Assembly (NCBI GenBank): GCA_038131595.1
Contig: JAYPPR010000008.1
Span: 806,001-870,000, forward strand
DNA: 64,000 bases
Source of the DNA: UBA9926 sp038131595
Lineage (GTDB): Bacteria; Pseudomonadota; Gammaproteobacteria; Pseudomonadales; Azotimanducaceae
Reading direction: 5' to 3'
Under the pieces are notes generated by a model, which worked only from the letters and a program-made list of their open reading frames with translations, was not told the origin of the DNA and ran no database searches. How positions within the stretch are numbered: position 1 is the stretch's first letter; the number at the start of each line of letters is the position of its first letter. This document shows positions 17,322-27,567 of this stretch, piece after piece. Position numbers and translations under genes: made by a program.

Positions 17322-18662
17322 CTATAGCCAAGCAAGTACGGTTACCGCAAAGACCATCATCACCCCAAGTGGAGCCACAATCCGCGCAAGCCACAACCAG
17401 AGACCGAGATATGCGGTGTCTTCTTTTAATTGCTCCTGCAAAATCGTCTTGTTTAGCAACCAACTGGAGAATAGCGCGATTAAAATGCCGCCTACGGGCA
17501 ATAACACATTGTTCGAGATTTGGTCCATCACATCGAAAAAATTCCAGCCATTAGGCAACGTGACATCCTTCCAGACGTTAAAGGAGGCCGCACTGCCTAG
17601 GCCTACTAGCCATGCAATCGCGCCCACGAGGCTGGCAGCTTTTGCCCGCGACAACTTAAGTCGTTCTCCAACCCACGCAACCGCTGGCTCGAGTAACGAG
17701 ATGGATGATGTGACAGCAGCGAAGGTAACAAGCACGAAGAACAAGGTTCCGAATATTTGACCACCGGCCATTTGACCAAAAGCGATAGGCAAAGTGATGA
17801 ACATCAATCCCGGGCCAGCTGCACTCTCAAGGCCATTGGCAAACACCAAAGGAAAAATCACGAGCCCGGACATCAGTGCGACCGAGGTGTCTAGAACGGC
17901 GATCGTAGTTGCCGTACCAACAACAGAGGAGCCCGACGGCATATATGCGCCGTAAGCCATGATTGCACCCATACCGAGGCTAAGCGTGAAGAAAGCTTGC
18001 CCCATAGCAGTGATGACACTCTCTCCGCTGAATCGCTCCCAGTCTGGCGAGAACATAAAGGAGAGTCCCTCAAGGAAATGCCCTGTGGTCAGCGCTGAAT
18101 AACCCACAAGGGTCACCAACAGCAGAAAGAGCAGTGGCATGAGATAACGCACCGTATTCTCGAGACCCTGACTCACTCCGCGAGCAGTAATCGATACAGT
18201 GATCAACATAAAAACGGTTTGCCATCCAATCACTCGCACGGGATCACTGATGAACTGGTTGAATACTTGGCTCGCTGCCGCTCCGCTGATCCCTACAAAA
18301 TCGCCGGTGGCCGTGTCACCCACGTAGGCCATTGCCCAACCAGCAATCACCCCGTAGAAAGACAAAATCATGAACCCGGCAATCGCGCCCATCCAGCCGA
18401 TAACTTGCCAAAATTGACTCGCATTTGACTCGCTCGCGAGCAGCTTCATCGTTGTAATCGGGTTTTGTCGGCCCGCTCGCCCCATCAAAATTTCTGCGAT
18501 CAGTATGGGTAATCCAATCAGAGCAATGCAGGCAAGATAGACCAACACGAATACCCCGCCGCCATTCTCTCCAGCCAGATAAGGGAATCGCCAGATGTTT
18601 CCCAAACCCACGGCGGACCCTGCTGCCGCGAGAATAAACATCAACCGCGAAGACCACATCAC
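17322..18662 (-). CDS. Neurotransmitter:sodium symporter family (SNF/NSS) transporter
   Basis: Na+-coupled transporter of the LeuT-fold family, probably for an amino acid or similar small amine. 446 aa with 11-12 hydrophobic segments. The first helix carries the family signature AAAGSAVGLGNIWRFPYLAGENGGG, including the Na+-site glycine-rich unwound segment; FSLGMG-like sequence occurs in TM6. It sits between smpB (divergent) and ratA-rnfH, an uncommon insertion in that neighbourhood. The substrate cannot be told from sequence. Confidence 0.9.
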   Translation of the reverse strand: MMWSSRLMFILAAAGSAVGLGNIWRFPYLAGENGGGVFVLVYLACIALIGLPILIAEILMGRAGRQNPITTMKLLASESNASQFWQVIGWMGAIAGFMILSFYGVIAGWAMAYVGDTATGDFVGISGAAASQVFNQFISDPVRVIGWQTVFMLITVSITARGVSQGLENTVRYLMPLLFLLLVTLVGYSALTTGHFLEGLSFMFSPDWERFSGESVITAMGQAFFTLSLGMGAIMAYGAYMPSGSSVVGTATTIAVLDTSVALMSGLVIFPLVFANGLESAAGPGLMFITLPIAFGQMAGGQIFGTLFFVLVTFAAVTSSISLLEPAVAWVGERLKLSRAKAASLVGAIAWLVGLGSAASFNVWKDVTLPNGWNFFDVMDQISNNVLLPVGGILIALFSSWLLNKTILQEQLKEDTAYLGLWLWLARIVAPLGVMMVFAVTVLAWL

Positions 18663-18795
18663 GTTGGTAGGATGAAGACTGGGTCACCATAAGCTCTATC
18701 CTCATTGCTTTGATCGATTGTCACCGTTTTGGTTTTCGTCCACAAGTCGCGTAGAAGCGCGTAAACTTAACTGTCTCTCACTTATCGTAATGCTA

Positions 18796-19269
18796 ATGGC
18801 GCCCAAAACGTCCCCTAACACCATCGCCTCCAACAAACGCGCGAGGTTTGAATACCACCTTCACGATGAGTTTGAAGCCGGGGTTCAATTAGCAGGCTGG
18901 GAGGTAAAAGCCCTCAGAGCGGGCCGTGTTCAGCTCACCGATTCCTTCGTGACGCTGCACAGGGGAGAGGCCTATCTGCACGGCTGTAACATTAATCCAC
19001 TGCTATCGGCCTCGACGCATGTGGTTGCAGAACCTAAGCGAGTAAGAAAACTCCTCCTGCACCGCAAAGAACTCGCCAGATTAGTTGGGGGAATCAACCA
19101 AAAGGGTTACACCTGCGCTGCGCTTTCCCTGTATTGGAAAGGCCCCTGGGTGAAATGCAAAGTGGCGCTCGCCTCAGGCAAGAAGGCGCACGACAAACGC
19201 GCCTCCATCAAAGATCGAGAGTGGGCAAGGGATAAAGCCAGAGTCATGAAGGATAGCCGCGGGACTTGA
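18796..19269 (+). CDS. smpB: SsrA (tmRNA)-binding protein SmpB
   Basis: Binds tmRNA and brings it to stalled ribosomes. 157 aa from MAPKTSPNTIASNKRARFEY. Conserved features: NKRARFEYHLHDEFEAGVQLAGWEVKALRAGRV at the start, the DSFV strand, LLHRKEL, and the basic C-terminal tail GKKAHDKRASIKDREWARDKAR that enters the decoding centre. ATG at 18790 is an alternative start. Its partner ssrA lies 36 kb away at 55416-55796. Confidence 0.96.
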   Translation: MAPKTSPNTIASNKRARFEYHLHDEFEAGVQLAGWEVKALRAGRVQLTDSFVTLHRGEAYLHGCNINPLLSASTHVVAEPKRVRKLLLHRKELARLVGGINQKGYTCAALSLYWKGPWVKCKVALASGKKAHDKRASIKDREWARDKARVMKDSRGT

Positions 19270-19366
19270 GCATCCCTCATCACCCCCGAGATTCCAATGC
19301 TTAATCATGGCATTCGGCGTGAATCAGGTTTTCAGGGTTCTTAGTTGTGCGGGGTTTTTATTTGCT

Positions 19367-19654
19367 TCAGGTCCTGGGTCCGTTTGCTTCGCTTCTAGTT
19401 GACCCGATTGATACCTGATGGACGCCAAGCGCCTCGGCGTAGACGCCACCCATCAAACCGGTCAGTCCAACTGCTCTCGTAGCCTCATAACTAAAAAGCT
19501 CATCTTTGCCTGGCTCCTCTGTGGCTAGGGTTTCATCCAAGTCAAATCGGCACACAGAAGCATCCCTTGCCCCTGGACCCTCATTCGACACTTGCTGAAT
19601 CGATGGCTGGGTTACGCATCCACTGAGGACAAGTGCGATCCACCCGGTCATCAT
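19367..19654 (-). CDS. Small predicted lipoprotein, unknown function
   Basis: From MMTGWIALVLSGCVTQ the product has a short signal peptide with lipobox LSGC and about 83 residues after the Cys. The mature part contains ASVCRFDLDETLATEEPGKDE and a Gly-rich VGLTGLMGGVYAEALGV. The reading frame is also open upstream to 19693. No family recognised. It lies on the minus strand between smpB and the broken TonB receptor. Confidence 0.45.
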   Translation of the reverse strand: MMTGWIALVLSGCVTQPSIQQVSNEGPGARDASVCRFDLDETLATEEPGKDELFSYEATRAVGLTGLMGGVYAEALGVHQVSIGSTRSEANGPRT

Positions 19655-19785
19655 GAAAAACCCCGTATAGCCGGGCACTATCTGGCGGTTCAATGTTTCT
19701 TTTGCGATTTCATCGTTCCATCATGGTGACAACGAGTGAACGCAATATGAACGAGGAGATCAATCTGATTTTCTATGCACCAAAA

Positions 19786-19812
19786 AAAAGCGGCCCGAAG
19801 GCCGCTTTCTTG
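19786..19812 (-). terminator. Rho-independent terminator of the TonB receptor gene
   Basis: A 9-bp stem AAAGCGGCC / GGCCGCTTT with a 4-nt loop, followed on the minus strand by a run of eight T. It lies 20-40 bp beyond the receptor stop at 19829. Confidence 0.85.
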
Positions 19813-19828
19813 AACTCAGCTTTGAGCC

Positions 19829-22824
19829 TTACATTAGCGGATTCATCGCTACTGTGAACTCAAGACCAAACAGCCGTGGAAGCGTTGTTCCAGCAGACTG
19901 TCTGAACTGCTCTTCTTCACCGTGGCGGAGTACCTGGAGTACACCAACGTCATCCATCACGTTGTTGATGAAACCAGTGAGCATCATTCGGCCATCTGAT
20001 GACGTCCATGAAGCTCTCACGTCCACTCGGCCATAAGCGTCTGCCATTTCGTCTTCGTTCTGGAAAGGAGAGTAATAAACCTCATCAATCCAAGCGTAGC
20101 TGGTAGAGAAGCGTCAAATTCGCTCCACTATCCAGTGGCATGACATAGGTCGCCCAACCGTTGAACTTCGACTCGGGAACCTGCAGCAACTGATTGCCTT
20201 TCACGTTCTGAAGCGCAGTGTTCGCACCGAATAATGAAGCTGGTCGGTCAAACCCTGCTGGATCAAGCATGAAGAGATCTTCTGTGTACTCGTTCGGCGT
20301 GTAGCTAAAGCTACCACCAACCGTGAGTTGATCCGTAGCAAGCCAAGTGAGTTCGGCCTCCATTCCCTTGATCTCAGCACCTGGTGCTGGCAGCACAGAG
20401 GTTGATGTACCGAAGAACTCGTTCACTTCAGTCGCAACCGTGTGAATGTTCTCATAATCATAGAAGTAGAAAGAGCCGTTCAACTGCAGCGAGTTATCAA
20501 GCCATTGCGTCTTGTAACCCAACTCATATGCAATGAGCTCTTCTGGATCGTATGTTGGTGTCTTGCTGAAGAACACGAGGTTGTAACCCGCCTGCTCTGT
20601 GACCTGACGTTGCTGACGCATAAAACATCACGTTGTCATTCATGTCGTAGTCCAAGATTCAGACGGAAGGTCGTTTTCGTATCTTTCTCGATCGAATGGA
20701 CGATAGAGGCTCACAGCAATCGGAATACCACCGTTCACCGCCAGACGCGTCGGTGTAGGCTGGCCAAACTCGTTCAACTCAAGACCAAACGGGTTACCCG
20801 CTGCAGCGGCTTCAGCTGTTTGCACGAAACCGCCATTCGCCAAGCTGATTCCGAAGGCACCACCCCAAAACGCGATCAGTCCGCCGAGATCACTTTCGGT
20901 GTAGCGGAAGAGGTTTTCTTCAGCAACGAGTTCGTCTTCTGCGTAACGCAATCCCATGGTCAGCGCGAACTGATCATTGATTTCCCAGACCGCCTGCGTA
21001 TAGGCCGCGAAGGCCTCACGCTTTGTTTGCGTGTGATAGAGCAGATCACTTCCCAAGGTATTTGGGCCCCACTGAACGTCGAGGTCAGGATTGCTGCCGT
21101 CGTCTCCAGCCCAAACGCCAATTTGCAGGTTTCGGCTTGGGTTCTCGGTGGCCGTCGCGCCAGCATCAGCATTTTCTACCGAGTCATTTACGGTTACAAC
21201 CAAACCGGTCGTCGCCAATACAGGAGTCACGCGCCGAATGCAGAGTAACAGGACCGGGTACTGAAATACCGAGTGCGCCCATCATGTTGTAGATCGAAAT
21301 ACCTGTGAATAGCGGTGTGAGTGCCTCGCCGGCGCCTAACGTGTTAGACAATACAGAGTCTAAGCCCGCTCCGAGTGCGGTGTTGTCCACATACGGGTCG
21401 ATGAATCGTCTTTCACCCACTGCAGAGTAGAAGTCCCCACGCTGGTCGATCTGAGCATCGTAGAAGAATATCCCTGAGGTAATAGTGAAATTATCGGCAA
21501 AATCGACAAATGCCACTAATTCATGTGATTCATAGGCTGCTTCGTGATTCACATAGAACTGACGGTCATGAAACTGACTGTTTGTATTGTCGTCATCGGT
21601 CGTTCGACGATAGATCAATTCGTTGTGACCAAAGATATACTTCAGCTCAACGTTGTCGGTCAGCTGATAGGTGAAGTTCAACTGCGTGGTGTTCGCATCG
21701 AATTCTTCACGGTTCAAGCCGTTCGTTGCTGCGCACAGCTCGTCGCCCCCAATCTCACCCGGGAATACGCACGCGTTCAACGCTGCAGCTGAGGCTGCCG
21801 ACGTCACGCCAAAGCCATCCATCATTGACGCAGCATTTTGCGTTCCGTTGAAGTCACCGTAGTCCATCCCGAGGCGATTATTTTGTGCCAGCACAGCTGC
21901 CCCAGTATCTGGGTTAGTGAACGTGTACGTAGGCATGTTGGGAACTAAGAAGTCGCTCGCAAATGGGTTTGCCTGCGTTGCATCGACTGCTCGATAGCCA
22001 GGCACGTGAGCCCAAGTGTTACGAACTGGCGAGTCTTCCTCGTTAAGCACAACTAGACCACCACCGTTGGCTCCACCAAACGGTCGGTCCACGCGCATTC
22101 CATTGTGTCGAATATTGAGAGACGCACGATCGTTTGGATCCCACTGGATCTGGCCGTTGTAGTTTTTAACGCCTAATCCATCGAGGTCTTGACCATCGCC
22201 GACTTCCTGAACAACCCCGTCTCGATTTCGGACAGCGAAGTTAAATCGAGTCGCGAGCGTCTCGGTCAGCGGAATATTGAGCATTCCATAGGACTCTAAC
22301 TGGCCCATGTCGCCTACGATTGAACGGATCGCCCAATCTACTTCCTCTGTTTGCGGTGCTTTCCAGATCATATTGATCGCGCCACCTACAGCGTTTCGGC
22401 CATAGAGTGTGCCCTGCGGGCCACGCAAAACCTCGATTCGGTCGACATCCCAGAAGGTTTGCGCCGTTGCCGTGAGCAAGTCTTCTGAGTAAACGCCGTT
22501 CATGTAAGTCGCAACCCCTGGATCGCCCCCTAATGCTCGGAAGTTTCGCCCCACACCGCGCACAGTTGCGTCGTATGGCTGGATGGTTGTTGCTGGAACG
22601 AAATTCTGGAGGTCTTCTTGGTTACGAATACCAAAATCATCCATGAATTCGGTCGTGAATGCCGTGATCGACATCGATGTGTCCTGAATCGATGCTTCCC
22701 GCTTTTCTGCGGTTACGATTACTTCTTCAATCTGGCGTCCAGATGAAGCAGCAAACGTCATCGAAACAGGGACGACTGCAAGCGACAGTGTCGCAGCAGC
22801 AATAGCTTTGCGATTTAAACGCAT
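19829..22824 (-). pseudogene. TonB-dependent outer membrane receptor, broken by about four frameshifts
   Basis: Outer-membrane receptor for a substrate I cannot name. The start is MRLNRKAIAAATLSLAVVPVS (22824; SD GAGGGG 7 bp upstream) with a signal peptide, then EEVIVTAEKREASIQDT, the plug domain with RGPQGTLYGRNAVGGAINM, and the barrel to VAMNPLM at 19829. Four shifts split it: near 21235 (after VPGPVTLHSA), near 20655 (SES/LDYDMNDN), near 20590 (RAGG/YNLVFF) and near 20090 (LYQLRLD / AWIDEV). Joined, the pieces read as one uninterrupted receptor of about 990 residues with no missing domain. Either a young pseudogene or sequence errors. Confidence 0.85.
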
Positions 22825-22979
22825 GTTTATCCCCTCATTTATTACAACACATTGCCAAATCCCCTTTGGCACATAGGTGTTTTATCGAACCTCTTCGTAA
22901 ATGTAAACACTTAATAGGAATACGATTTGAGGCCATTCAGAAGCCAGCAGGCACCATCCGGCCTCGAAATTACCCCAGC

Positions 22980-24218
22980 CTAGACTCTCTCGATGATGAT
23001 CGCCGGTGCCATGCCACCCCCAGTGCACATGGTGATCAATCCTGTTTCAAGGTCTCGGCGCTCGAGTTCATCAAGTACGGTGCCGATTAGCATGGAGCCA
23101 GTGGCAGCAATCGGATGGCCAAGGGCCATGGCACCGCCATTCACGTTGACCTTAGTAGGGTCAAGATTTAGATCACGAATGAACTTAGCGGCCACCACTG
23201 CAAAGGCTTCATTCACCTCAAACAAATCGATGTCATCCAGCGTCATGCCAGCTCGCTCGAGCACTTTGCGGGCCGCCGGGACAGGCTCGTTCAACATCAG
23301 CGTAGGATCACCGCCAACCGTCGCCATGGCCTTGATCCTGGCCCTTGGCTTCCAGCCAACACTGTCTGCGTAGTCTTTGGTTGACATGATCAGTGCGGCA
23401 GCGCCGTCGACTACGCCTGAGCTATTACCCGCGTGGTGAACGTGATTGATCTTCAGATCTGGATACTTCCGTTTGACGAGTTGATCGAAGGTTTCACCTC
23501 CATTGTCAATCGGCGCGTCCATAAAGAGGTTGAACACCGTGTTCAACTCGGCGAGCGACTCCATCGATGTGCCAGGCCGCGGGAACTCCTCTCGGTCAAG
23601 CGCTAAGGACCCATCATCGTTATAGACGGGGATTACGCTCTTATCGAAATGCCCGTTCTCGATCGCATGCTGGGCCCTGTTTTGACTCTCCACCGCCAGG
23701 GCATCCAGCTCCTCCCTGGTAAACCCGTCGAGCGTTGCAATCATATCCGCACAAATTCCCTGATGAGGCTGCGGATGAAGGTCGCGCAGGTGCAGGTTGC
23801 CGCCATCTACCGTTCGGTTATTGGTGGGGTTAGAGAGGGTCGCGGTATAGGACATCATCTCTACCCCACCAGCAACGCACAAATCGTCCATCCCGCTCAT
23901 AATATTTGCCGCAGCTAGATTGACGGAAGTGATTCCTGAACCACAAAAACGGTCCAGGGTTGTTGCGCAAGCTTTCGTGCTCCATCCGGCATCCAGCGCC
24001 GCCATGCGGCCAACGCAAGCCCCTTGATTACCCACCTGAGAACTGCAGCCAACCACTACATCATCGATCTGGTCAGTGTTCAGTTGGTTCCGCTCGCCGA
24101 TCGCTTCGAATACCTTCGCGAGTAATCGACCAGAGTGGAAGTGCGACAGCGCTCCACGACCTGCTTTGCCAATCCCTCTCGGCGTTCGCGCCGCATCGAT
24201 AATGTATGCATCAGCCAT
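22980..24218 (-). CDS. Acetyl-CoA C-acyltransferase (thiolase)
   Basis: 412-aa degradative-type thiolase, cleaving 3-oxoacyl-CoA with CoA or condensing acetyl-CoA. The acylated Cys is C92 in LDRFCGSG. The C-terminal active-site motifs NEAFAVV, GGAMALGHPIAATG (His) and CTGGGMAPA (second Cys) are all present. The N-terminus MADAYIIDAARTPRGIGKAG matches FadA/acyltransferase paralogs. The start has a good SD (AAGGAG) 8 bp upstream. It lies alone between a broken receptor and a long gap, with no fadB-like partner beside it. Confidence 0.92.
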   Translation of the reverse strand: MADAYIIDAARTPRGIGKAGRGALSHFHSGRLLAKVFEAIGERNQLNTDQIDDVVVGCSSQVGNQGACVGRMAALDAGWSTKACATTLDRFCGSGITSVNLAAANIMSGMDDLCVAGGVEMMSYTATLSNPTNNRTVDGGNLHLRDLHPQPHQGICADMIATLDGFTREELDALAVESQNRAQHAIENGHFDKSVIPVYNDDGSLALDREEFPRPGTSMESLAELNTVFNLFMDAPIDNGGETFDQLVKRKYPDLKINHVHHAGNSSGVVDGAAALIMSTKDYADSVGWKPRARIKAMATVGGDPTLMLNEPVPAARKVLERAGMTLDDIDLFEVNEAFAVVAAKFIRDLNLDPTKVNVNGGAMALGHPIAATGSMLIGTVLDELERRDLETGLITMCTGGGMAPAIIIERV

Positions 24219-24896
24219 TGTTTTCTCCTTTCTACAACGCTTTTCTTTTTATAACGCTATTTTTTTAACTGCTTCTCGTTAACTGCTTCTTTTTAACCAC
24301 TGCTTTTGTCTGCTAATTTCTTGGACGCGCTTGCTTCAAGCCGTTTTTTCTCGACGCGCTCTTTTCTCAAGCCGCCCCTCGTTGCCTGCGCCTTTGCTTA
24401 CACTTTTCTGTAACGCTTTCTTTTAAGCGCTCTCTGAAAGCATCCTTTGCTAGGAATGCCGTGCTTGCGCCACCGCTTTCTTGTTTCACCTCCACCAGCG
24501 CTTTCGATTCATCAACCATTCGCTGTCGAGGTCGCTACAGCAGCCACATCACGCCTCAAAAAAATCGACAGTATCCCTATTAGCCGAATCAAAGTGACTA
24601 GTAGGCGCTCCGACTGCCAGTCAGTTGAGATGGCAAACAGCTACGCCGCTAAAGCCTCTCTTGCCTGGCTGCCCGCCCGACTATAACGCGACGTTTGGAC
24701 GATTGTATATCTGCGGTCTGCCAGCGCACCCGATGGCTACTTTGGCGGGCGCAAAAGGCAATGACAAAGCTGAGCTGGGTAGAAAACGCTCCAGCCACTT
24801 GTTGAACCTACCAGACGGTGGCGGCCGGCCAGGGACCCAACTTCCCAAAGCCGAATCGGTGAGCGGCTGATGGATGGCCAACACCACCGAGCCCAG

Positions 24897-24945
24897 TTAA
24901 GGAACAAATGGTTAAGGAACAGGTGGTTAAGGAACAAATGACAAG
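24897..24945. repeat. Short tandem repeat around GTTAAGGAACA
   Basis: Three consecutive units of about 15-16 bp, each containing TTAAGGAACA followed by AATG or GGTG. It is intergenic and its function is unknown. Confidence 0.7.
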
Positions 24946-25027
24946 AGGTTGAAAAGCAGCTTGATTAGAGGAGCGCCCACCTCGATTAGGACGCGTTTGC
25001 GGTTGCCTGCTCTAGCTGGGGAAACTA

Positions 25028-25050
25028 GGGGGCGTCATTATGACGCCCCC
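25028..25050. terminator. Strong stem-loop downstream of the carotenoid oxygenase gene
   Basis: A perfect 10-bp inverted repeat GGGGGCGTCA / TGACGCCCCC with a 3-nt loop, 65 bp past the gene stop on the minus strand. There is no T tract. It may be a terminator or transcript-end structure. Confidence 0.6.
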
Positions 25051-25114
25051 ACCCATTACTTTGCATCTTGAGCACTGCTCGCTGAGCAATAAACAGCGCC
25101 GCGCATCAAGACCT

Positions 25115-26432
25115 TCAGTCGTCGTCGGACACCCAATTCCCGTGAAAGCCTGCGGGAACCCTGACGGGTAGCTCGATCACAGCAGCGGGCTCTCCCGTAA
25201 TGTCTTGCCCGTTCAGGATTAGCACTTCGCTCTTGTCTCGCTCTGGTTGATAAACATAGGACATCACCCAGCCATCATCCTCATCTGTTCCGTCAGGATT
25301 GGCCACGAAAACCGGCTCACTGGCTTGCCCACCCTCAAGGTCCCGATATTCCGATGTGCCGCTATCAACGTCGTACTTAATGAGACCCTGTCCGAAGGGC
25401 GCCCCCTTAGCAAACGCGGCGCAATATCCATACTGGTGTTTTAAACCAACGACCCGATCGGCCACGCGAGGAAAGTCCACCATGCGATCGTCTAGCTGAG
25501 TCTCTTCCACACGACCTTCAGCTGTCTTGATGGTCCAACGAGTGAGCTTCGGTTCGGACGACGATCCGGGTTTCATAGTGTCATCCATGCGACACACGTC
25601 TAACACTAAATCGGACCCTGATTCATAGGCATTCACGGGTGGAACACATAGCAGGGCTCGATGTCGTACCACGTAACATCAGCATTGCCGCCATTTCTAG
25701 GCATCACGCCAAGACGGGCACCATAGGATTCATCCCAAACGATAGGCAGTCCATTGTCTGCCATCCCTTCAAGGTTCCACACTGCTGGCAGATCCATAAA
25801 GATCACATAGTTTCGCGTGACGTTGAAATCGTGAACCATGGTGGCGCCTGGTACTTCTATTTCTTCAACCTGAACCAGTTCGCCGTTTTTAGACACGCGA
25901 TAATAGGTCAAATAAGGTGGCGCCATCCCGTAGCCAAAGGCCAACATTTCTCCGGTCTCAGCACAGATTTTTGGATGCGCCGTCATCGCGCCGGGAAGCT
26001 TCCCTCCGTAGTTATGTGGACCCACCGTTTCAAGATCATTTGACACTTCAAAGGGCCAGTGCCCTTCCTCTAGCGCGAGAATCTTTCCCGCGTGCTTTAT
26101 AACGTGGGTGTTAGCGGCTGACATGGACATGTCACCCAACCCTGACATGATGTCTGCATCTGGATTCAAATACAGCGGCGTTTTCACATACCGGTTGCGA
26201 TACCAGTTCGCAGAACCCTCAGAGATTTCAACCCCATGCAACATGCCGTTGCCTAAAAACCAGTGCAGTGACTCGCCCGTTTGCGGATTGGCCCCGTTTC
26301 TTAGAAGCCGGCCATTTAGCGCACGGGTATGGTGCCTCTAACCGTCAGATTTTCCGCGGTTGTCTCTTCAAAAACTGGCGCGAAATTATCCTTTAACCAA
26401 AACGGTGTGTTCTCGACTTCTGCTTGACTCAT
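25115..26432 (-). pseudogene. Carotenoid cleavage oxygenase (RPE65/CCO family), two frameshifts
   Basis: Fe(II) dioxygenase family that cleaves carotenoid or stilbene double bonds. The start ATG at 26432 (MSQAEVENTPFW) has a GGGGAG Shine-Dalgarno. The frame shifts near 26329 (IPVR/LNGRLLRNG) and near 25640 (YVFHP/VNAYE). Both fit loss of one base, from a T pair and a C run. Joined, the roughly 438-residue product keeps all four expected iron histidines, in TAHPK, MVHDF, YVFHPVNAYE and GFHGNW. So the active site is intact in concept but the frame is not. The substrate is unknown. Confidence 0.85.
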
Positions 26433-26509
26433 CACTCCCCCTGCTCATTGATTGATCACTGGTGCTGATAGCGGTTTAGAGCATGCAATGATTCTGTACA
26501 CAATTAAAG

Positions 26510-26674
26510 TCATCCGTAACGCCTCGATGCTTGCTGCTGAGCAGACGCTCCTCTATTGACTGTACATGCCGCTATAATTCCGGCACCAATAGCGCCTGAA
26601 GTCCAACTAATTGTTTTGACCAAAGGATTCAAAAAGAAAAGGGCCAGCCAACCGACGGCTATTAAGGAAATCAA
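26510..26674 (-). CDS. Possible small membrane protein (54 aa), divergent from uppP
   Basis: A TTG at 26674, back-to-back with the uppP GTG, opens a frame encoding a hydrophobic segment (SLIAVGWLALFFLNPLV), a Gly/Ala segment and a polar Gln/Arg tail. The composition is protein-like, but there is no ATG and no recognised family. It may be chance. Confidence 0.2.
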   Translation of the reverse strand: MISLIAVGWLALFFLNPLVKTISWTSGAIGAGIIAACTVNRGASAQQQASRRYG

Positions 26675-27478
26675 GTGGGTTATCTTGAAGCAATTATTCT
26701 TGGGATCGTTCAAGGGCTGACGGAATTCCTTCCTGTCAGCAGTAGCGGTCATCTGGAATTGGGCAAGGTGTTGCTCGGTGACACGAGCCTGCCGAAAGAG
26801 AGCATGCTGTTTACCGTTGTGGTGCATTTCGCCACCGCGCTCAGTACGCTCGTGGTTTTTCGTCGCCAAGTGTTCGGCATCATCGCTGGGCTCTTTGAAC
26901 CCGGAAACAAAGAGAGCTGGTCGTTCTCCGGGAAAATAATTTTAAGCATGATTCCTGCAGCGATGGTTGGCGTCTTATTCGCTGACGAACTTGAGCGCCT
27001 TTTCGACCGACAAGTATTGCTCGTCGGCGCCATGCTACTTGTTACAGGCTTCCTTTTGATCGCGGCGGATCGGCCCTCAGGTCAAGGCCGATCAGTCACC
27101 ACGCTGGACGCGATAATCGTGGGTTTGGCACAGGCCTTCGCCATTCTGCCAGGCATCTCAAGATCGGGCGCCACGATTTCGTGCTCGGTCCTGCTCGGCA
27201 TCAGAAGACAGGATGCGGCCGAGTTTTCATTCCTAATGGTGGTGCCGCTCATTCTCGGCAAAATCGCGAAGGACCTGCTCGATGGTGCGCTTTATCTCTC
27301 TCCTGATCAGCTAGGCGTGTTGCTCGCAGGATTCGTTGCCGCCTTCGTGAGCGGGCTGCTGGCGTGTCAGTGGATGGTTACTTTGGTGCGAAATGCACAG
27401 CTGAAGTATTTCGCGTACTACTGTTTCACCGTCGGAGCATTGGCGATCGCCTACCATTTCATCGTGATGGCGGCGTAA
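26675..27478 (+). CDS. uppP: Undecaprenyl-diphosphatase UppP (BacA)
   Basis: Integral membrane phosphatase that recycles undecaprenyl pyrophosphate for peptidoglycan and O-antigen synthesis; overproduction gives bacitracin resistance. 267 aa with about eight hydrophobic segments. The two catalytic motifs are present: GLTEFLPVSSSGHL near residue 13-26 and PGISRSGATISC near residue 160. It starts with GTG, supported by AAGGA 8 bp upstream. It stands alone between the carotenoid oxygenase and the iron receptor. Confidence 0.97.
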   Translation: MGYLEAIILGIVQGLTEFLPVSSSGHLELGKVLLGDTSLPKESMLFTVVVHFATALSTLVVFRRQVFGIIAGLFEPGNKESWSFSGKIILSMIPAAMVGVLFADELERLFDRQVLLVGAMLLVTGFLLIAADRPSGQGRSVTTLDAIIVGLAQAFAILPGISRSGATISCSVLLGIRRQDAAEFSFLMVVPLILGKIAKDLLDGALYLSPDQLGVLLAGFVAAFVSGLLACQWMVTLVRNAQLKYFAYYCFTVGALAIAYHFIVMAA

Positions 27479-27567
27479 TGAGCGATTCCCTTTTGAGACG
27501 GCGGAAGCAAGTCTAACCTTCAACCCTTTGTTCGCGGGTCATCTTTCGCCGAGGTTAGGCCTACTCG

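Larger units (their letters stand above)
24219..25114. other. Long intergenic stretch with pyrimidine-rich low-complexity sequence
   Basis: Nearly 900 bp with no credible gene. 24230-24450 is dominated by T/C with degenerate units such as TAACTGCTTCT (twice) and CGCTTTTCTTT; on the minus strand it would be a purine-rich leader of the thiolase gene. 24897-24945 holds three near-copies of GGTTAAGGAACAAATG/GGTGG. Short frames are artefacts of composition. Confidence 0.6.
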
